A stretch of DNA of 64,000 bases, taken from the NCBI GenBank assembly GCA_022792535.1, contig JAAWBG010000021.1:43837-107836 (forward strand), read 5' to 3'. This stretch comes from Lachnospiraceae bacterium. GTDB taxonomy: Bacteria; Bacillota; Clostridia; Lachnospirales; Lachnospiraceae. Both the position numbers and the translations under genes were made by a program. How positions within the stretch are numbered: the stretch's first letter is position 1; every line of letters starts with the position of its first letter. The notes beneath the pieces were generated by a model. It searched no databases. It saw only the letters and a list, made by a program, of their open reading frames with translations, and was not told the origin of the DNA. This document shows, piece by piece, positions 34,538-43,468 of this stretch.

Positions 34538-35614
34538 ATGAAAAGTGAAGAACTCAGCCGTTTCCTTATAATGGGAAATGCAACGGTTGTGGAAGCAATG
34601 CAGAAAATTGATCTGAATTCAAAGGGAATTTTATTTATTATAGAGGAAGAAGAGAAACTGGTGGGTGTGGTCACAGACGGAGATATCCGAAGATGGCTGA
34701 TTCGAACGGGAAATCTGCAGGGAGAAATGCAGGAGATTATGAACAGAAATCCCAAAGTGATTTCCTGCAAAGAGCGGAAAAAAGCGAAGGAATATATGGC
34801 AAAACATCTGATTACTGCTTTGCCGGTAGTGACCAGAGAAAATAAGATCAAAGATATTATCTTTAAAGAAGAAAGTAATCTTACAGAGAAGAAAGAAGAG
34901 AAATTATCTCTCCAGGAGATACCAGTTGTTATCATGGCAGGAGGGAAGGGGACGAGGCTTTATCCTTATACGAGAATTCTGCCGAAGCCCCTGATACCTA
35001 TCGGCGATATTCCCATTATGGAGCGTATTATCAATGCGTTTCGGGAGTATGGGGTAAAAAATTTTTACGCAACGGTCAATTATAGAAAAAGCATGATTAA
35101 ATCTTATTTTTCAGAAAATATTGCGGATTATCAGCTGACCTACGTGGAGGAGGATAAACCTCTGGGAACAGCAGGGAGCCTTCCTCTGATCCAGGAGGAA
35201 TTTCATACGCCGCTGGTGGTGACCAACTGCGATATTTTGATTCATGCAGATTACACAGATATTTACAAGCATCATTTGGAGACGGGAAATGAGCTGACCA
35301 TTGTGACTGCTCTGAAAAATATTGTGGTCCCTTATGGTGTGATTCATTCCAGCGAAAACGGCAGGATTCAATCTATGGAAGAGAAACCAAAACTTTCCTA
35401 TTTTGTGAACACGGGAATGTATGTGTTAAGTCCCAAGGTGTTGCAGGAAATTCCGGAGGATACTTTTTTCCACATGACAGATTTGGCGGATCAACTGCTG
35501 GCGGAGGGACGCAAAGTGGGAATGTACCCTATCAGTGAAGATTCTTTTTTGGACATGGGAGAATTCGAAGAGATGCGCCGTATGGAAGAAAAGCTGGATT
35601 TAAAGGCGGAGTGA
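34538..35614 (+). CDS. ptmE: CBS-domain sugar-phosphate nucleotidyltransferase (PtmE type)
   Basis: This 358-residue protein carries two CBS repeats (residues ~1-115) and a nucleotidyltransferase domain with VVIMAGGKGTRLYPYTRI, LPKPLIPIGDIPIMERII and a C-terminal MEEKPKLSYFVNTGMYVL. This layout is that of Campylobacter PtmE, which makes GDP-glucosamine derivatives to start the GDP branch of legionaminic acid synthesis. It starts behind ACAGGAGGTTTCACAA. legB is the next gene. Nucleotide preference (GTP rather than UTP) is inferred from the family and context. Confidence 0.88.
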   Translation: MKSEELSRFLIMGNATVVEAMQKIDLNSKGILFIIEEEEKLVGVVTDGDIRRWLIRTGNLQGEMQEIMNRNPKVISCKERKKAKEYMAKHLITALPVVTRENKIKDIIFKEESNLTEKKEEKLSLQEIPVVIMAGGKGTRLYPYTRILPKPLIPIGDIPIMERIINAFREYGVKNFYATVNYRKSMIKSYFSENIADYQLTYVEEDKPLGTAGSLPLIQEEFHTPLVVTNCDILIHADYTDIYKHHLETGNELTIVTALKNIVVPYGVIHSSENGRIQSMEEKPKLSYFVNTGMYVLSPKVLQEIPEDTFFHMTDLADQLLAEGRKVGMYPISEDSFLDMGEFEEMRRMEEKLDLKAE

Positions 35615-35702
35615 AAAGAAGATAAAAAGGTTTTACATAGATAGAGGGCCAAAAGGTCTTGTTAAGATGCTTTATGGCATGTTTAAAGAAAGGAATCGGC
35701 AT

Positions 35703-36683
35703 ATGAAAAAAGTTTTAGTGACAGGAGCGGATGGATTTATTGGAAGCCATCTGACAGAGAGCTTATTGGAAAAAGGATATGACGTGAAAGCCTTTGCTTA
35801 TTACAATTCTTTTAATACCTGGGGATGGCTGGACAGCCTGCCGGCGGACAAATTAAAAGAGATTGAAGTATTTACAGGAGATATTCGAGATCCCAATGGA
35901 GTGCGGGAGGCTATGAAAGGGGTAGATGAGGTGTTTCATCTGGCGGCGCTGATCGCGATTCCTTTCAGCTATCATTCGCCGGATTCCTATGTGGATACCA
36001 ATATCAAAGGAACCTTGAATGTACTTCAGGCGGCCCGCCAGTTAGAGACTCAGAGAATTCTGGTGACGTCTACTTCTGAAGTGTATGGAACTGCTCAGTA
36101 TGTGCCTATTGATGAGAAACATCCCTATCAGGGACAGTCTCCATATTCGGCTACCAAGATCGGAGCGGATCGGCTGGCAGAAAGTTTTTACCGCAGTTTT
36201 AACATGCCAATCTCTATCGTGCGTCCCTTTAATACTTTTGGGCCAAGGCAGTCGGCAAGAGCGGTGATCCCTACTATTATTTCTCAGCTTTTGGCTGGAA
36301 AAGAAGAGATCAAATTAGGTTCCTTAACCCCCACCAGGGATTTTAACTATGTGAAAGATACAGCGGCAGGTTTTATCGCCATTGCAGAGTCAGATCGAAC
36401 GATTGGAGAGGAGATCAATATTGCTACTCAGCAGGAGATTTCTATTGGAGATCTGGCTCAGGAAATCATCTCACAGATCAATCCCAAAGGGAAAATCCTC
36501 TGCGATGAACAGCGCCTTCGGCCAGAAAAGAGCGAGGTCAATCGTCTCTTAGGATCAAATGCAAAGATCCAGCAATTGACAGACTGGAAACAGCAGTATA
36601 CTTTTACTCAGGGAATTGCAGAGACTATCGAATGGATGAGGCAGAACATGAATGCCTATAAAGCAGATATCTATAATGTTTAA
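35703..36683 (+). CDS. legB: Nucleotide-sugar 4,6-dehydratase (LegB type)
   Basis: This 326-residue extended SDR shows VLVTGADGFIGSHLTESL, VTSTSEVYGTAQ and the Tyr-Lys pair in YSATKIGADRLAESF, followed by RPFNTFGPRQSARAVIPTII, typical of LegB-like GDP-GlcNAc 4,6-dehydratases. It gives the 4-keto-6-deoxy sugar that LegC aminates. ATG 35703 is chosen for the family N-terminus MKKVLVTGADG behind AAAGGAATCGGC; the track start 35667 lies 36 bases upstream without a ribosome site. Confidence 0.9.
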   Translation: MKKVLVTGADGFIGSHLTESLLEKGYDVKAFAYYNSFNTWGWLDSLPADKLKEIEVFTGDIRDPNGVREAMKGVDEVFHLAALIAIPFSYHSPDSYVDTNIKGTLNVLQAARQLETQRILVTSTSEVYGTAQYVPIDEKHPYQGQSPYSATKIGADRLAESFYRSFNMPISIVRPFNTFGPRQSARAVIPTIISQLLAGKEEIKLGSLTPTRDFNYVKDTAAGFIAIAESDRTIGEEINIATQQEISIGDLAQEIISQINPKGKILCDEQRLRPEKSEVNRLLGSNAKIQQLTDWKQQYTFTQGIAETIEWMRQNMNAYKADIYNV

Positions 36684-36802
36684 TACTGGATATACAGAAT
36701 ATCTCAGAAAGACAGTTGGTATTCGAAAGATTACATTGTATTCCTTTTGGAAATCCAATATACTGAAAGTTAGAATAATAATTTGAAGGATGGCGGAGTG
36801 AA

Positions 36803-37834
36803 ATGGAATTAGAACAACAATTTTTAAGCCTTCTTGGGATTGTAGAAGGCCTTCAGAGAAGGGTGTATCAATTAGAAGAAGAAAACAAGCTGCTGATTCG
36901 AGGCCAAAAACAGATGCTGGAGTGGTGGGAGCAGAACCAGCAGGATAATCTGAATTTTCAGGAAAATGCTATCTATGAATTATATGATGGAATGAAAGCA
37001 CAACTGGATGGATTTTTTCCTAAAATTCTGCCAGGAGAATCTGCAGTGGAAGAGATCATAGCTCATGGAAAATCTTTGGCAAGATTTGGGGACGGAGAGT
37101 TTGCAGCAATTGCAGGACGTATCCGCCACAGATTTCAAACAGAAATAGAGGAAAACTTAGGTGAGAGATTGAAGGAAGTGCTTCAGTCTGAAGATGAAAA
37201 TCTTCTGGTGGGAATTGCAGATAATTATGGAAGCCTGGAAAAATATACAGAGCAGGCGAGACGTGAGATCCGCTGCTATCTGAATCCTCAGGTGCGGAGG
37301 GAGCATCTGGCGCTTCTGGATTCTAAAAAAGTATATTACGACGCTTATGTGACTAGGCCGTATGTGATGTATCAGGATAACCAGACCGATGCGCCAGGGA
37401 AACGCTTTAAAAATCTGAAACGGATCTGGGAAGACAGAGAATGTGTTTTGGTAGAAGGCTGTTTTACAGGTCTGGGCGTTGACAACGATCTGTTTGACAA
37501 TGCAAGAAGCATTCAAAGAATTCTGGGACCTGCCGAAAATGCATTTGCCAGATATCCAGAGATTTTGGAGGCATGTAAGAACCAGAACAAAGAGGCACTG
37601 TTTCTTTTAGCTTTGGGGCCTACAGCTACGGTTCTTGCCAGTGATCTGTGCAAGGCGGGGTATCAGGCTGTTGACATTGGCCATTTAGATTTGGAGTATG
37701 AATGGTTTTTGAAAGGGGAAGGATGCAGGACCCTTGTAACTGGAAAGTATAATAATGAGATTGGAGAAGAGCAGGATCTGTCGCCTATTGAAAATGAAGA
37801 TTATCGAAGTCAGATTATTGCGGATTTTTCCTGA
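36803..37834 (+). CDS. GT-D fold glycosyltransferase (DUF1792 type)
   Basis: The protein has 343 residues. The first ~65 form a coiled coil (LEEENKLLIRGQKQMLEW); residues ~75-335 match the DUF1792/GT-D fold family with ARFGDGEFAAI, whose DGE is the metal/nucleotide site, VGIADNYGSLEKYTEQ and LLALGPTATVLASDLCKAGY. The family includes streptococcal serine-rich-protein glycosyltransferases. It probably extends the O-linked flagellin glycan. It starts behind AGGATGGCGGAGTGAA and is followed nine bases later by another glycosyltransferase. Confidence 0.82.
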   Translation: MELEQQFLSLLGIVEGLQRRVYQLEEENKLLIRGQKQMLEWWEQNQQDNLNFQENAIYELYDGMKAQLDGFFPKILPGESAVEEIIAHGKSLARFGDGEFAAIAGRIRHRFQTEIEENLGERLKEVLQSEDENLLVGIADNYGSLEKYTEQARREIRCYLNPQVRREHLALLDSKKVYYDAYVTRPYVMYQDNQTDAPGKRFKNLKRIWEDRECVLVEGCFTGLGVDNDLFDNARSIQRILGPAENAFARYPEILEACKNQNKEALFLLALGPTATVLASDLCKAGYQAVDIGHLDLEYEWFLKGEGCRTLVTGKYNNEIGEEQDLSPIENEDYRSQIIADFS

Positions 37835-37843
37835 GGAAAACAA

Positions 37844-39010
37844 ATGAATATATTATTTTATCGTTATAATAGTATCTGTGAACCTGATATCATAGCGGTT
37901 ATGAGAAGATTGGGACACACAGTGACAGAGATCACAGAGGAGATGCGCAACAAGGAATTGGGAGCCAGGGGACAGATGAACTTGGTCAGCGCAGCGCTGA
38001 AAAAGGAAGAAAGTCAGATTGTATTCAGCATTAATTTTTTTCCGGTGGTTTCGGAGGTCTGTAATATTTTTCATATTCCCTATGTGTGCTGGATTGTGGA
38101 CAGCCCGGTGATGGAGTTATATTCTCATTCCATTCGGAACACATGGAACCGGGTTTTTTTGTTTGACTATGCATTGTATGAAGAATTTCACAGGGAGAAT
38201 CCCAAAGGAATATTTTACCTGCCTCTGGGGGCAGATTATGTCCGGCTGGATGAAGTGATGGAAACGATTACAGAAGAAGACCGGAAGAAATTCTCCGCAG
38301 ACGTTTCCTTTATCGGGTCTCTGTACACGGAGAAATGTCCTTACAATCGACTAAAAGAGGAAGGATGGCTGAAAGGATATCTGGACGGTTTGATTGAAGC
38401 CCAGTTAAAAGTATATGGTTATAATTTTTTGGAAGAATGTATTACAGACGAAGTGCTGCAGGCATTTAAGAAAAAAGTGCCCTTTTACCAATTTCCAGAA
38501 AAGGCTGATCACAATGACCGGGCGGCAATGGCTCATCTCTATTTGGGAAATAAGGTGACAGAGCAGGAGAGACTGCGGCTGCTAAAGCGGATTTCAGAGG
38601 AATATAAGCTGGACTTGTATACTGCAAGTGATTTCAGCCCTCTGCCTCATGCGAATTACCGAGGACTTGCCAAAACCGCCACAGAGATGCCCAAGATTTT
38701 TCATCTGTCGAAAATCAATCTGAACTTTACCTCAAAACCCATCCGAACAGGGCTGCCCCTGCGCCTGTGGGATATTTTGGGAGCAGGAGGATTTGTGCTG
38801 ACCAATTATCAGAGCGAGATTCCAGAATATTTTGAGCCAGGAAAGGATCTGGAGCTTTATGCCAGTGAAGAAGAATTGCTTGAAAAGATCCGGTATTATC
38901 TGGAACATGAGGAAGAGCGGCAGGAGATTGCCAGGAATGGATATCAGAAGGCAAAAGAGAAATATTCACTGGAACTGCGGGTGGGGCAGATCTTAAAGAT
39001 AGTGTCTTAA
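37844..39010 (+). CDS. CgeB-like glycosyltransferase (DUF3880 / GT1)
   Basis: This 388-residue protein has an N-terminal DUF3880-like half (SINFFPVVSEVCNIFHIPYV, CWIVDSPVMELYS) and a C-terminal GT-B half ending with LRLWDILGAGGFVLTNYQSE and YYLEHEEERQEIARNG, as in spore maturation protein CgeB and related transferases. Such genes are common in flagellin glycan loci of Clostridia. It is the last gene of the glycosylation block. No promoter or terminator was clear right after it; about 100 bases separate it from the next small gene. Confidence 0.82.
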   Translation: MNILFYRYNSICEPDIIAVMRRLGHTVTEITEEMRNKELGARGQMNLVSAALKKEESQIVFSINFFPVVSEVCNIFHIPYVCWIVDSPVMELYSHSIRNTWNRVFLFDYALYEEFHRENPKGIFYLPLGADYVRLDEVMETITEEDRKKFSADVSFIGSLYTEKCPYNRLKEEGWLKGYLDGLIEAQLKVYGYNFLEECITDEVLQAFKKKVPFYQFPEKADHNDRAAMAHLYLGNKVTEQERLRLLKRISEEYKLDLYTASDFSPLPHANYRGLAKTATEMPKIFHLSKINLNFTSKPIRTGLPLRLWDILGAGGFVLTNYQSEIPEYFEPGKDLELYASEEELLEKIRYYLEHEEERQEIARNGYQKAKEKYSLELRVGQILKIVS

Positions 39011-39112
39011 ATCGTATTTGAAAAGGATACCATAACTCAGGTTTAAATTAAGATGCGGCCATTCAACCTATAAAAGAACAGAGGTCAAAGAGAAAGAGGA
39101 GGAACATACATT

Positions 39113-39484
39113 ATGGAAGAACTACGCGCACAGCAGATAGAAGCATTGGAGGTACTTTGTGATTACAACCAGAAACTGGTAAAAAGCATTCGCAATATTA
39201 TCTCAGAACTAAAAGGAGAACGAAAGGAAGATACAGATCAGTTTTTAGATGAGATCATAAAAGGAATCAACTGGGAAATCGGTGTTTTGAATGGAACCAT
39301 GTCGCTGATCAATGAGAAGGAAGAACGGATCAAAAAAGAGGAAATTAATGCCAGTATTTCCAAATTAAGCCAGGTATTGGCAGAGAAAAAGGATGCAGAG
39401 GTTGCAGAAGCGCTGGAAGAGGCGCTGCCAGTATTTGAAAAGTTTGGAGACGCTGCCGGGAAAGTATTAGAGGAAGAGAAATGA
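39113..39484 (+). CDS. Small helical protein, function unknown
   Basis: This 123-residue protein is strongly charged and helical (ERIKKEEINASISKLSQVLA), with no membrane segment or known motif. It begins behind AAAGAGGAGGAACATACATT, a strong ribosome site, so it is probably a real gene. It lies between the glycosylation genes and the RADAR genes and ends 60 bases before a terminator stem. It could be flagellar or could belong to the defence island; neither is supported by motif. Confidence 0.6.
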   Translation: MEELRAQQIEALEVLCDYNQKLVKSIRNIISELKGERKEDTDQFLDEIIKGINWEIGVLNGTMSLINEKEERIKKEEINASISKLSQVLAEKKDAEVAEALEEALPVFEKFGDAAGKVLEEEK

Positions 39485-39546
39485 GAGCAGCAGTTTGGCC
39501 TCCAGCTTCTCTGCCACGCCTGATACACACAAAGTGAATCTTTCAA

Positions 39547-39575
39547 TTGAAAATGGGGCAGAATTATGTTAAAAT
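39547..39575 (+). promoter_or_regulatory. Sigma-A type promoter upstream of the RADAR region
   Basis: TTGAAA (39547-39552), a 17-base spacer and TAAAAT (39570-39575) form a good vegetative promoter 48 bases before the 74-residue gene. It sits inside the loop of the terminator at 39551-39596. Confidence 0.6.
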
Positions 39576-39596
39576 AACAGCGAAGCCCCATTTTTT
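39551..39596 (+). terminator. Terminator isolating the RADAR region from upstream genes
   Basis: AATGGGGC and GCCCCATT are paired across a 25-base loop and followed by TTTTTT. The -10 box of the next promoter lies in the loop, so upstream transcription is stopped while new transcription begins beyond the first arm. Confidence 0.7.
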
Positions 39597-39622
39597 AGTG
39601 GGATGGAAAGGGGGATTGCAGA

Positions 39623-39847
39623 ATGGCAAAGATTACGTACGCAAGAGAAAAGTCAAACATAGCAGAGGCAATTTCCGTTGATAAGTTTGAACGAAGTATT
39701 ACGAGGATTTCCAAGGAAATTGAGGAACAGGAAGAGAGAAAACGTTTTCCGGTAAGACGGTTTGGACCGGGGAGCATAGAAGCGGAATTGAAAGAGATTA
39801 CCATGTTGGACAGCATTTTATCACCATATGAATTACTTTCGAAATAG
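39623..39847 (+). CDS. 74-residue basic/acidic protein upstream of rdrA, function unknown
   Basis: This short protein (MAKITYAREKSNIAEAISVD at the start, SILSPYELLSK at the end) has a central charged helix and no recognised motif. It follows AAAGGGGGATTGCAGA, a strong ribosome site, and its own sigma-A-type promoter. No promoter was seen in the 90 bases before rdrA, so rdrA and rdrB probably share this transcript. It might therefore be an accessory or regulator of the RADAR genes, or an unrelated leading gene. Confidence 0.6.
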   Translation: MAKITYAREKSNIAEAISVDKFERSITRISKEIEEQEERKRFPVRRFGPGSIEAELKEITMLDSILSPYELLSK

Positions 39848-39937
39848 ACTTTCATTTGCAGCCTGCCGTTTAAGGGGCCATATGGCTGCCTGGGCTGTGA
39901 AGTCGAAAATTTTCAAAGTTACATGAGGAGGAGAAAT

Positions 39938-42838
39938 ATGAAGGGGACGAAGGAAATTACGCACAAAGTGGGCATAAAATTATTGAATGATGTACAGCTG
40001 CACAATACCTTTCCGGGTTTTGACGATTTGTGGCGTAAAATTGAAGATTACCGTAAAGTAAATATCGAATCAATACAGAAAAGACGTTATCAGGATACAC
40101 TTATGTATGATAATGTCTTTTCTATTTTGGGAGAGAGAGGAACAGGGAAGACGTCTGTACTATATACCTTGAGCAAGAAGATAGAGGATACTTATCAGGG
40201 AGATCTTGTGCTTCCTATTATTATGCCGGAGATTATACCAGAGGAGTGCGATATTTTAGACTGGGTGCTGGCGGTAATCAGTGAAAAACTGGAAAATTTT
40301 GCGGAGAAACAGGAGATGGATTATGCCCAGAGATGTCATGTGGAGAATACCGAAAGTCTGCGGAAGAAGTTGAAAAAGATTTGTGAGCTGAGTTTTTCTG
40401 TAAAATATAATCCTGATTCAGAACATTCCTTTTATGAGGTAGTCAGCAATTCAGAGCGCCAGGCCCAGAATGCCTTTTCTTTTGCCAGGGAGTTAACGGA
40501 ATTCTGGACGGAGCTTGCGGAGGCCCTGCGGAAAAACAATCGCTCTGAGCCAGAAGAAAATGCTATGATTTATTTTTTCTTTGATGATGTGGACCTGGCG
40601 CCTGAGAGGGTGAACAATCTGTTTTCTGTTGTCACGAAATACTTAGCCCATCCTAATATTATTGTAGTGATCACTGCAGATGAGAACCAGATCATGGAGG
40701 TAACGGAGATCAACGTTACAAACCGGATGAGGAAACTGCCCAAAGAATGGCAGGTATACTTGGAGAAGAACAGTGTGAATACGGGATGGTTTTTACGGGA
40801 ACAAGTGGATGTCAATTACAAGGATTACGAAAGTGCGCGGGCTTATCTGTTGAAAATTCTTCCCACGTCTACCCGTTATTATCTGAAAGAGTTTCGGCGT
40901 ATATCAGAGAAGCAGAATTTTATTATGGAAGATGATATTTCTTTGAATGAAGCGGTGAAAGAGCTGCTCAATCAATTGTGTTCAAAGGAAAGGGGAATGG
41001 ATATTACGGACAGCGAGCTGGCCTTTTATTTCCATTTTGTGGGAAATTCTTCCAGACAGATGGGAAATGCTTACTATATTATACGTCAATTTTTGGAAGG
41101 CGCCATGCGTCTGGCAGAGCAGGCAGAGGAAAAGGAGGAACTCAGGCAGGAATATGTCAAGGGATTGTATGAGGCGATGAAACAATTTGTCTATCTGATG
41201 CTCCGCTCTAATACAGAAAAATTTGATAAAGTAAAAAATGAGGAAGAGTTTACGGATAAATTTCTTCTCTATCAATATAACCAATGGGATATGTACATAA
41301 ATTACCGATATATTCCAGAGTTTTATGGGGAAAACATGGATTATGAAAATGAAAATGCCAACGGGTATGGGACTAAGAAGAAAGATTTTATGGATATGTC
41401 CATTGCCTTGTATGCACTGGGATTTTTCCTTGACAGAGTTTTAATGATGTTAAATAAAAAGATTTCCATTTCTATCTGTCCCAAACATCAGAAATATTAT
41501 GCGCAGAATGAATTGGCTGGATTTGTAAATAAACGAGTATTTTCCAATCGAAAAATGATTCGAACCAATATGGAGATGCAGGATTTTCTGGAACATTACG
41601 AAAATTTGTTCCGGGAAATTAACAGATTGTATAAATTTGACAGAAACAGCGCCAGGGACGTCTACGATTATCTTCACTGTTTTGATCAAAAAGAGTGGAG
41701 AGGAACCCGCGGGATGGTAAAAAAATGGTTTTATAAGGATCGGGAATGGTTTGAGAATATTCTGGCGATTGTATCCATGGCATATGAAAATGTTTACATT
41801 TTTGGCGAAGAATTATCTGCTAAAACAGATATTATGACAAAGGAGCTGGATCTTGATTTTGTCAATACGGTAAGAAAAGATGTGAGGGCGGAGATTGAGG
41901 ATTTTATGTGCCTCAGAAAATTAAAAAAACAGAAACAACTGAAAGATGAGGCTGCATGGCAGGCAGGGAAACGGAAAACTTTGATGGACGAAGTGATGTT
42001 TCAGGCAGAGGGTCATAATCATTATATCTACTTGGAGAGCGTGTATGAGAGATGTAAAGAGATGATCCTTGAGCTGAAAATAGGAAGCAGCGAAGATCCG
42101 GAACAGGTGGAAGGGATTACTATCAATGATATGATGTATTACTGTTCGGAAAGTACCAAAAAATCTTTGGAGAATTTGTTGTGGAATGTGAAAGAGATCG
42201 GCGCTGTGGAAGAGTATATGGAAGAACTAAAAGACAGTATTGAATACCGCTATAAGAAATATTATAACCTGGTGGAAATATTGGATGAAGAGGCATATTT
42301 CGCTAACATGGAAGAACTTGGCGATTCTCAGGCAGAGAGCTATGACATGTACCGGAAGATGATCGAGCAGGAATTTATGGGCGGAACCAGGGTTTTCAAC
42401 AACCGGATTCTGAATTTTGCCAGAAGTGTGAAAAAGATTTTAGATAAGACGGGACAGGTGATGGAATCAGAAGAGCGGAAAAGAGTTTATGAGAATTATA
42501 CGGTGCCTTATTACAGGCTCTTAAAAAGTGTTTCCGTTTGTATTCCAGAGGAACGGTTGGGAGAGGCGATAGACTTCTGCCTGGATATTATCAGCTATAT
42601 CTGCGTGGTGGAATGGTATCTGGCAGGAAGGGTTACCTGGAAAGAACAGGGAGGAGAAGTATATACAGCCAGAGAATTATTCAATGCCTCTCCGAAAAGG
42701 AAACATATGTATTACGCTGTGTTTTACAGGATATGCGAGGAGATTATGGATGACCGAAAGGAAGAGTGGATGGGGGAAACCTTAGATACTATTGTAAAAG
42801 AGACAAGACAGGAGTATGTGGATTATATTTTAAGATAA
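39938..42838 (+). CDS. rdrA: RADAR system ATPase RdrA
   Basis: This 966-residue KAP/AAA-like P-loop ATPase has Walker A GERGTGKTSVLY at residues 65-76 and Walker B MIYFFFDDVDLAPER at ~210-224, with VVITADEN after it. The long helical C-terminal ~600 residues have no known motif. Size and order, directly before an adenosine deaminase homologue with a large insertion-bearing domain, match RdrA of RADAR (restriction by adenosine deaminase acting on RNA). In that system RdrA assembles with RdrB and drives phage-triggered deamination of adenosine nucleotides or RNA. ATG 39938 is chosen because ATGAGGAGGAGAAAT, containing the track's earlier ATG 39923, is its ribosome site. Confidence 0.88.
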   Translation: MKGTKEITHKVGIKLLNDVQLHNTFPGFDDLWRKIEDYRKVNIESIQKRRYQDTLMYDNVFSILGERGTGKTSVLYTLSKKIEDTYQGDLVLPIIMPEIIPEECDILDWVLAVISEKLENFAEKQEMDYAQRCHVENTESLRKKLKKICELSFSVKYNPDSEHSFYEVVSNSERQAQNAFSFARELTEFWTELAEALRKNNRSEPEENAMIYFFFDDVDLAPERVNNLFSVVTKYLAHPNIIVVITADENQIMEVTEINVTNRMRKLPKEWQVYLEKNSVNTGWFLREQVDVNYKDYESARAYLLKILPTSTRYYLKEFRRISEKQNFIMEDDISLNEAVKELLNQLCSKERGMDITDSELAFYFHFVGNSSRQMGNAYYIIRQFLEGAMRLAEQAEEKEELRQEYVKGLYEAMKQFVYLMLRSNTEKFDKVKNEEEFTDKFLLYQYNQWDMYINYRYIPEFYGENMDYENENANGYGTKKKDFMDMSIALYALGFFLDRVLMMLNKKISISICPKHQKYYAQNELAGFVNKRVFSNRKMIRTNMEMQDFLEHYENLFREINRLYKFDRNSARDVYDYLHCFDQKEWRGTRGMVKKWFYKDREWFENILAIVSMAYENVYIFGEELSAKTDIMTKELDLDFVNTVRKDVRAEIEDFMCLRKLKKQKQLKDEAAWQAGKRKTLMDEVMFQAEGHNHYIYLESVYERCKEMILELKIGSSEDPEQVEGITINDMMYYCSESTKKSLENLLWNVKEIGAVEEYMEELKDSIEYRYKKYYNLVEILDEEAYFANMEELGDSQAESYDMYRKMIEQEFMGGTRVFNNRILNFARSVKKILDKTGQVMESEERKRVYENYTVPYYRLLKSVSVCIPEERLGEAIDFCLDIISYICVVEWYLAGRVTWKEQGGEVYTARELFNASPKRKHMYYAVFYRICEEIMDDRKEEWMGETLDTIVKETRQEYVDYILR

Positions 42839-42850
42839 GAGGGGAAACTT

Positions 42851-43435
42851 TTGAATAAATTCAGACTAAACCAGATTTTAGAGATATTGACGTTTCCCTA
42901 TACGGATACAGGGCTGATTCAGAAGGATGCGCTGGCGGAACGGGAAGACGCCTATTGTGCATACCTGGATCATACCGAGCGGTTCAGTGTGAAAGGGAGA
43001 GGAGAGACGTCGAAAAGATATGAGGAAGCTCAGAAAAATTTTGGGAAATATCTTTGTAGAATTTGCTCTGGCAGACCGAAATCACTGGATGATGTTCTGC
43101 TGGTGGGAGAGAAATTTTTCTCCCACAATCGAATTACAGAAGATATGAGCCATAAATGGAAAGGGGCGGCCCGGAGGGAGATGGTAGTCAAATGCTACAT
43201 AGATAATATTTTTTGGATTGCCAATTCTCTGCTGACGTCCAGAGATGGGATTCTTGCCATCCGAACTTGGAAAAACAAGGCTGGAAGAGAATTTCCGGAG
43301 GATATTTTAGGAACTAGCAGCGCTTTTGATAAAGTTGAGATTTGGAATACGCTGACTCGGATTGTAACGCCGGATCTGTTTCTTGCAGCTTTTGTGGCAA
43401 TGAATGGGAATCGAATGGAAATGTTTTATAAATAA
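42851..43435 (+). CDS. rdrB: RdrB N-terminal part, cut by an in-frame TAA
   Basis: This 194-residue reading frame begins at TTG 42851, 12 bases after rdrA, behind AAGAGGGGAAACTT. It has no deaminase motif. The frame after its TAA (43433-43435) is the same as that of the next ORF, and the 11 codons between (GATISLADKLL) read like protein leading directly into the deaminase. The two parts together (about 930 codons) approximate the length of reported RdrB proteins. I therefore take it as the N-terminal domain of RdrB separated by a nonsense codon. An independent small subunit remains possible. Confidence 0.7.
   Translation: MNKFRLNQILEILTFPYTDTGLIQKDALAEREDAYCAYLDHTERFSVKGRGETSKRYEEAQKNFGKYLCRICSGRPKSLDDVLLVGEKFFSHNRITEDMSHKWKGAARREMVVKCYIDNIFWIANSLLTSRDGILAIRTWKNKAGREFPEDILGTSSAFDKVEIWNTLTRIVTPDLFLAAFVAMNGNRMEMFYK
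43433..43435 (+). other. In-frame TAA interrupting rdrB
   Basis: Sequence reads MFYK-stop-GATISLADKLLMANLKRG in one frame. No ribosome site precedes the first downstream ATG (43469). A single-base change (for example from AAA, GAA or CAA) would restore one continuous frame. Confidence 0.75.
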
Positions 43436-43468
43436 GGGGCAACGATCTCTCTGGCAGATAAGCTGCTG

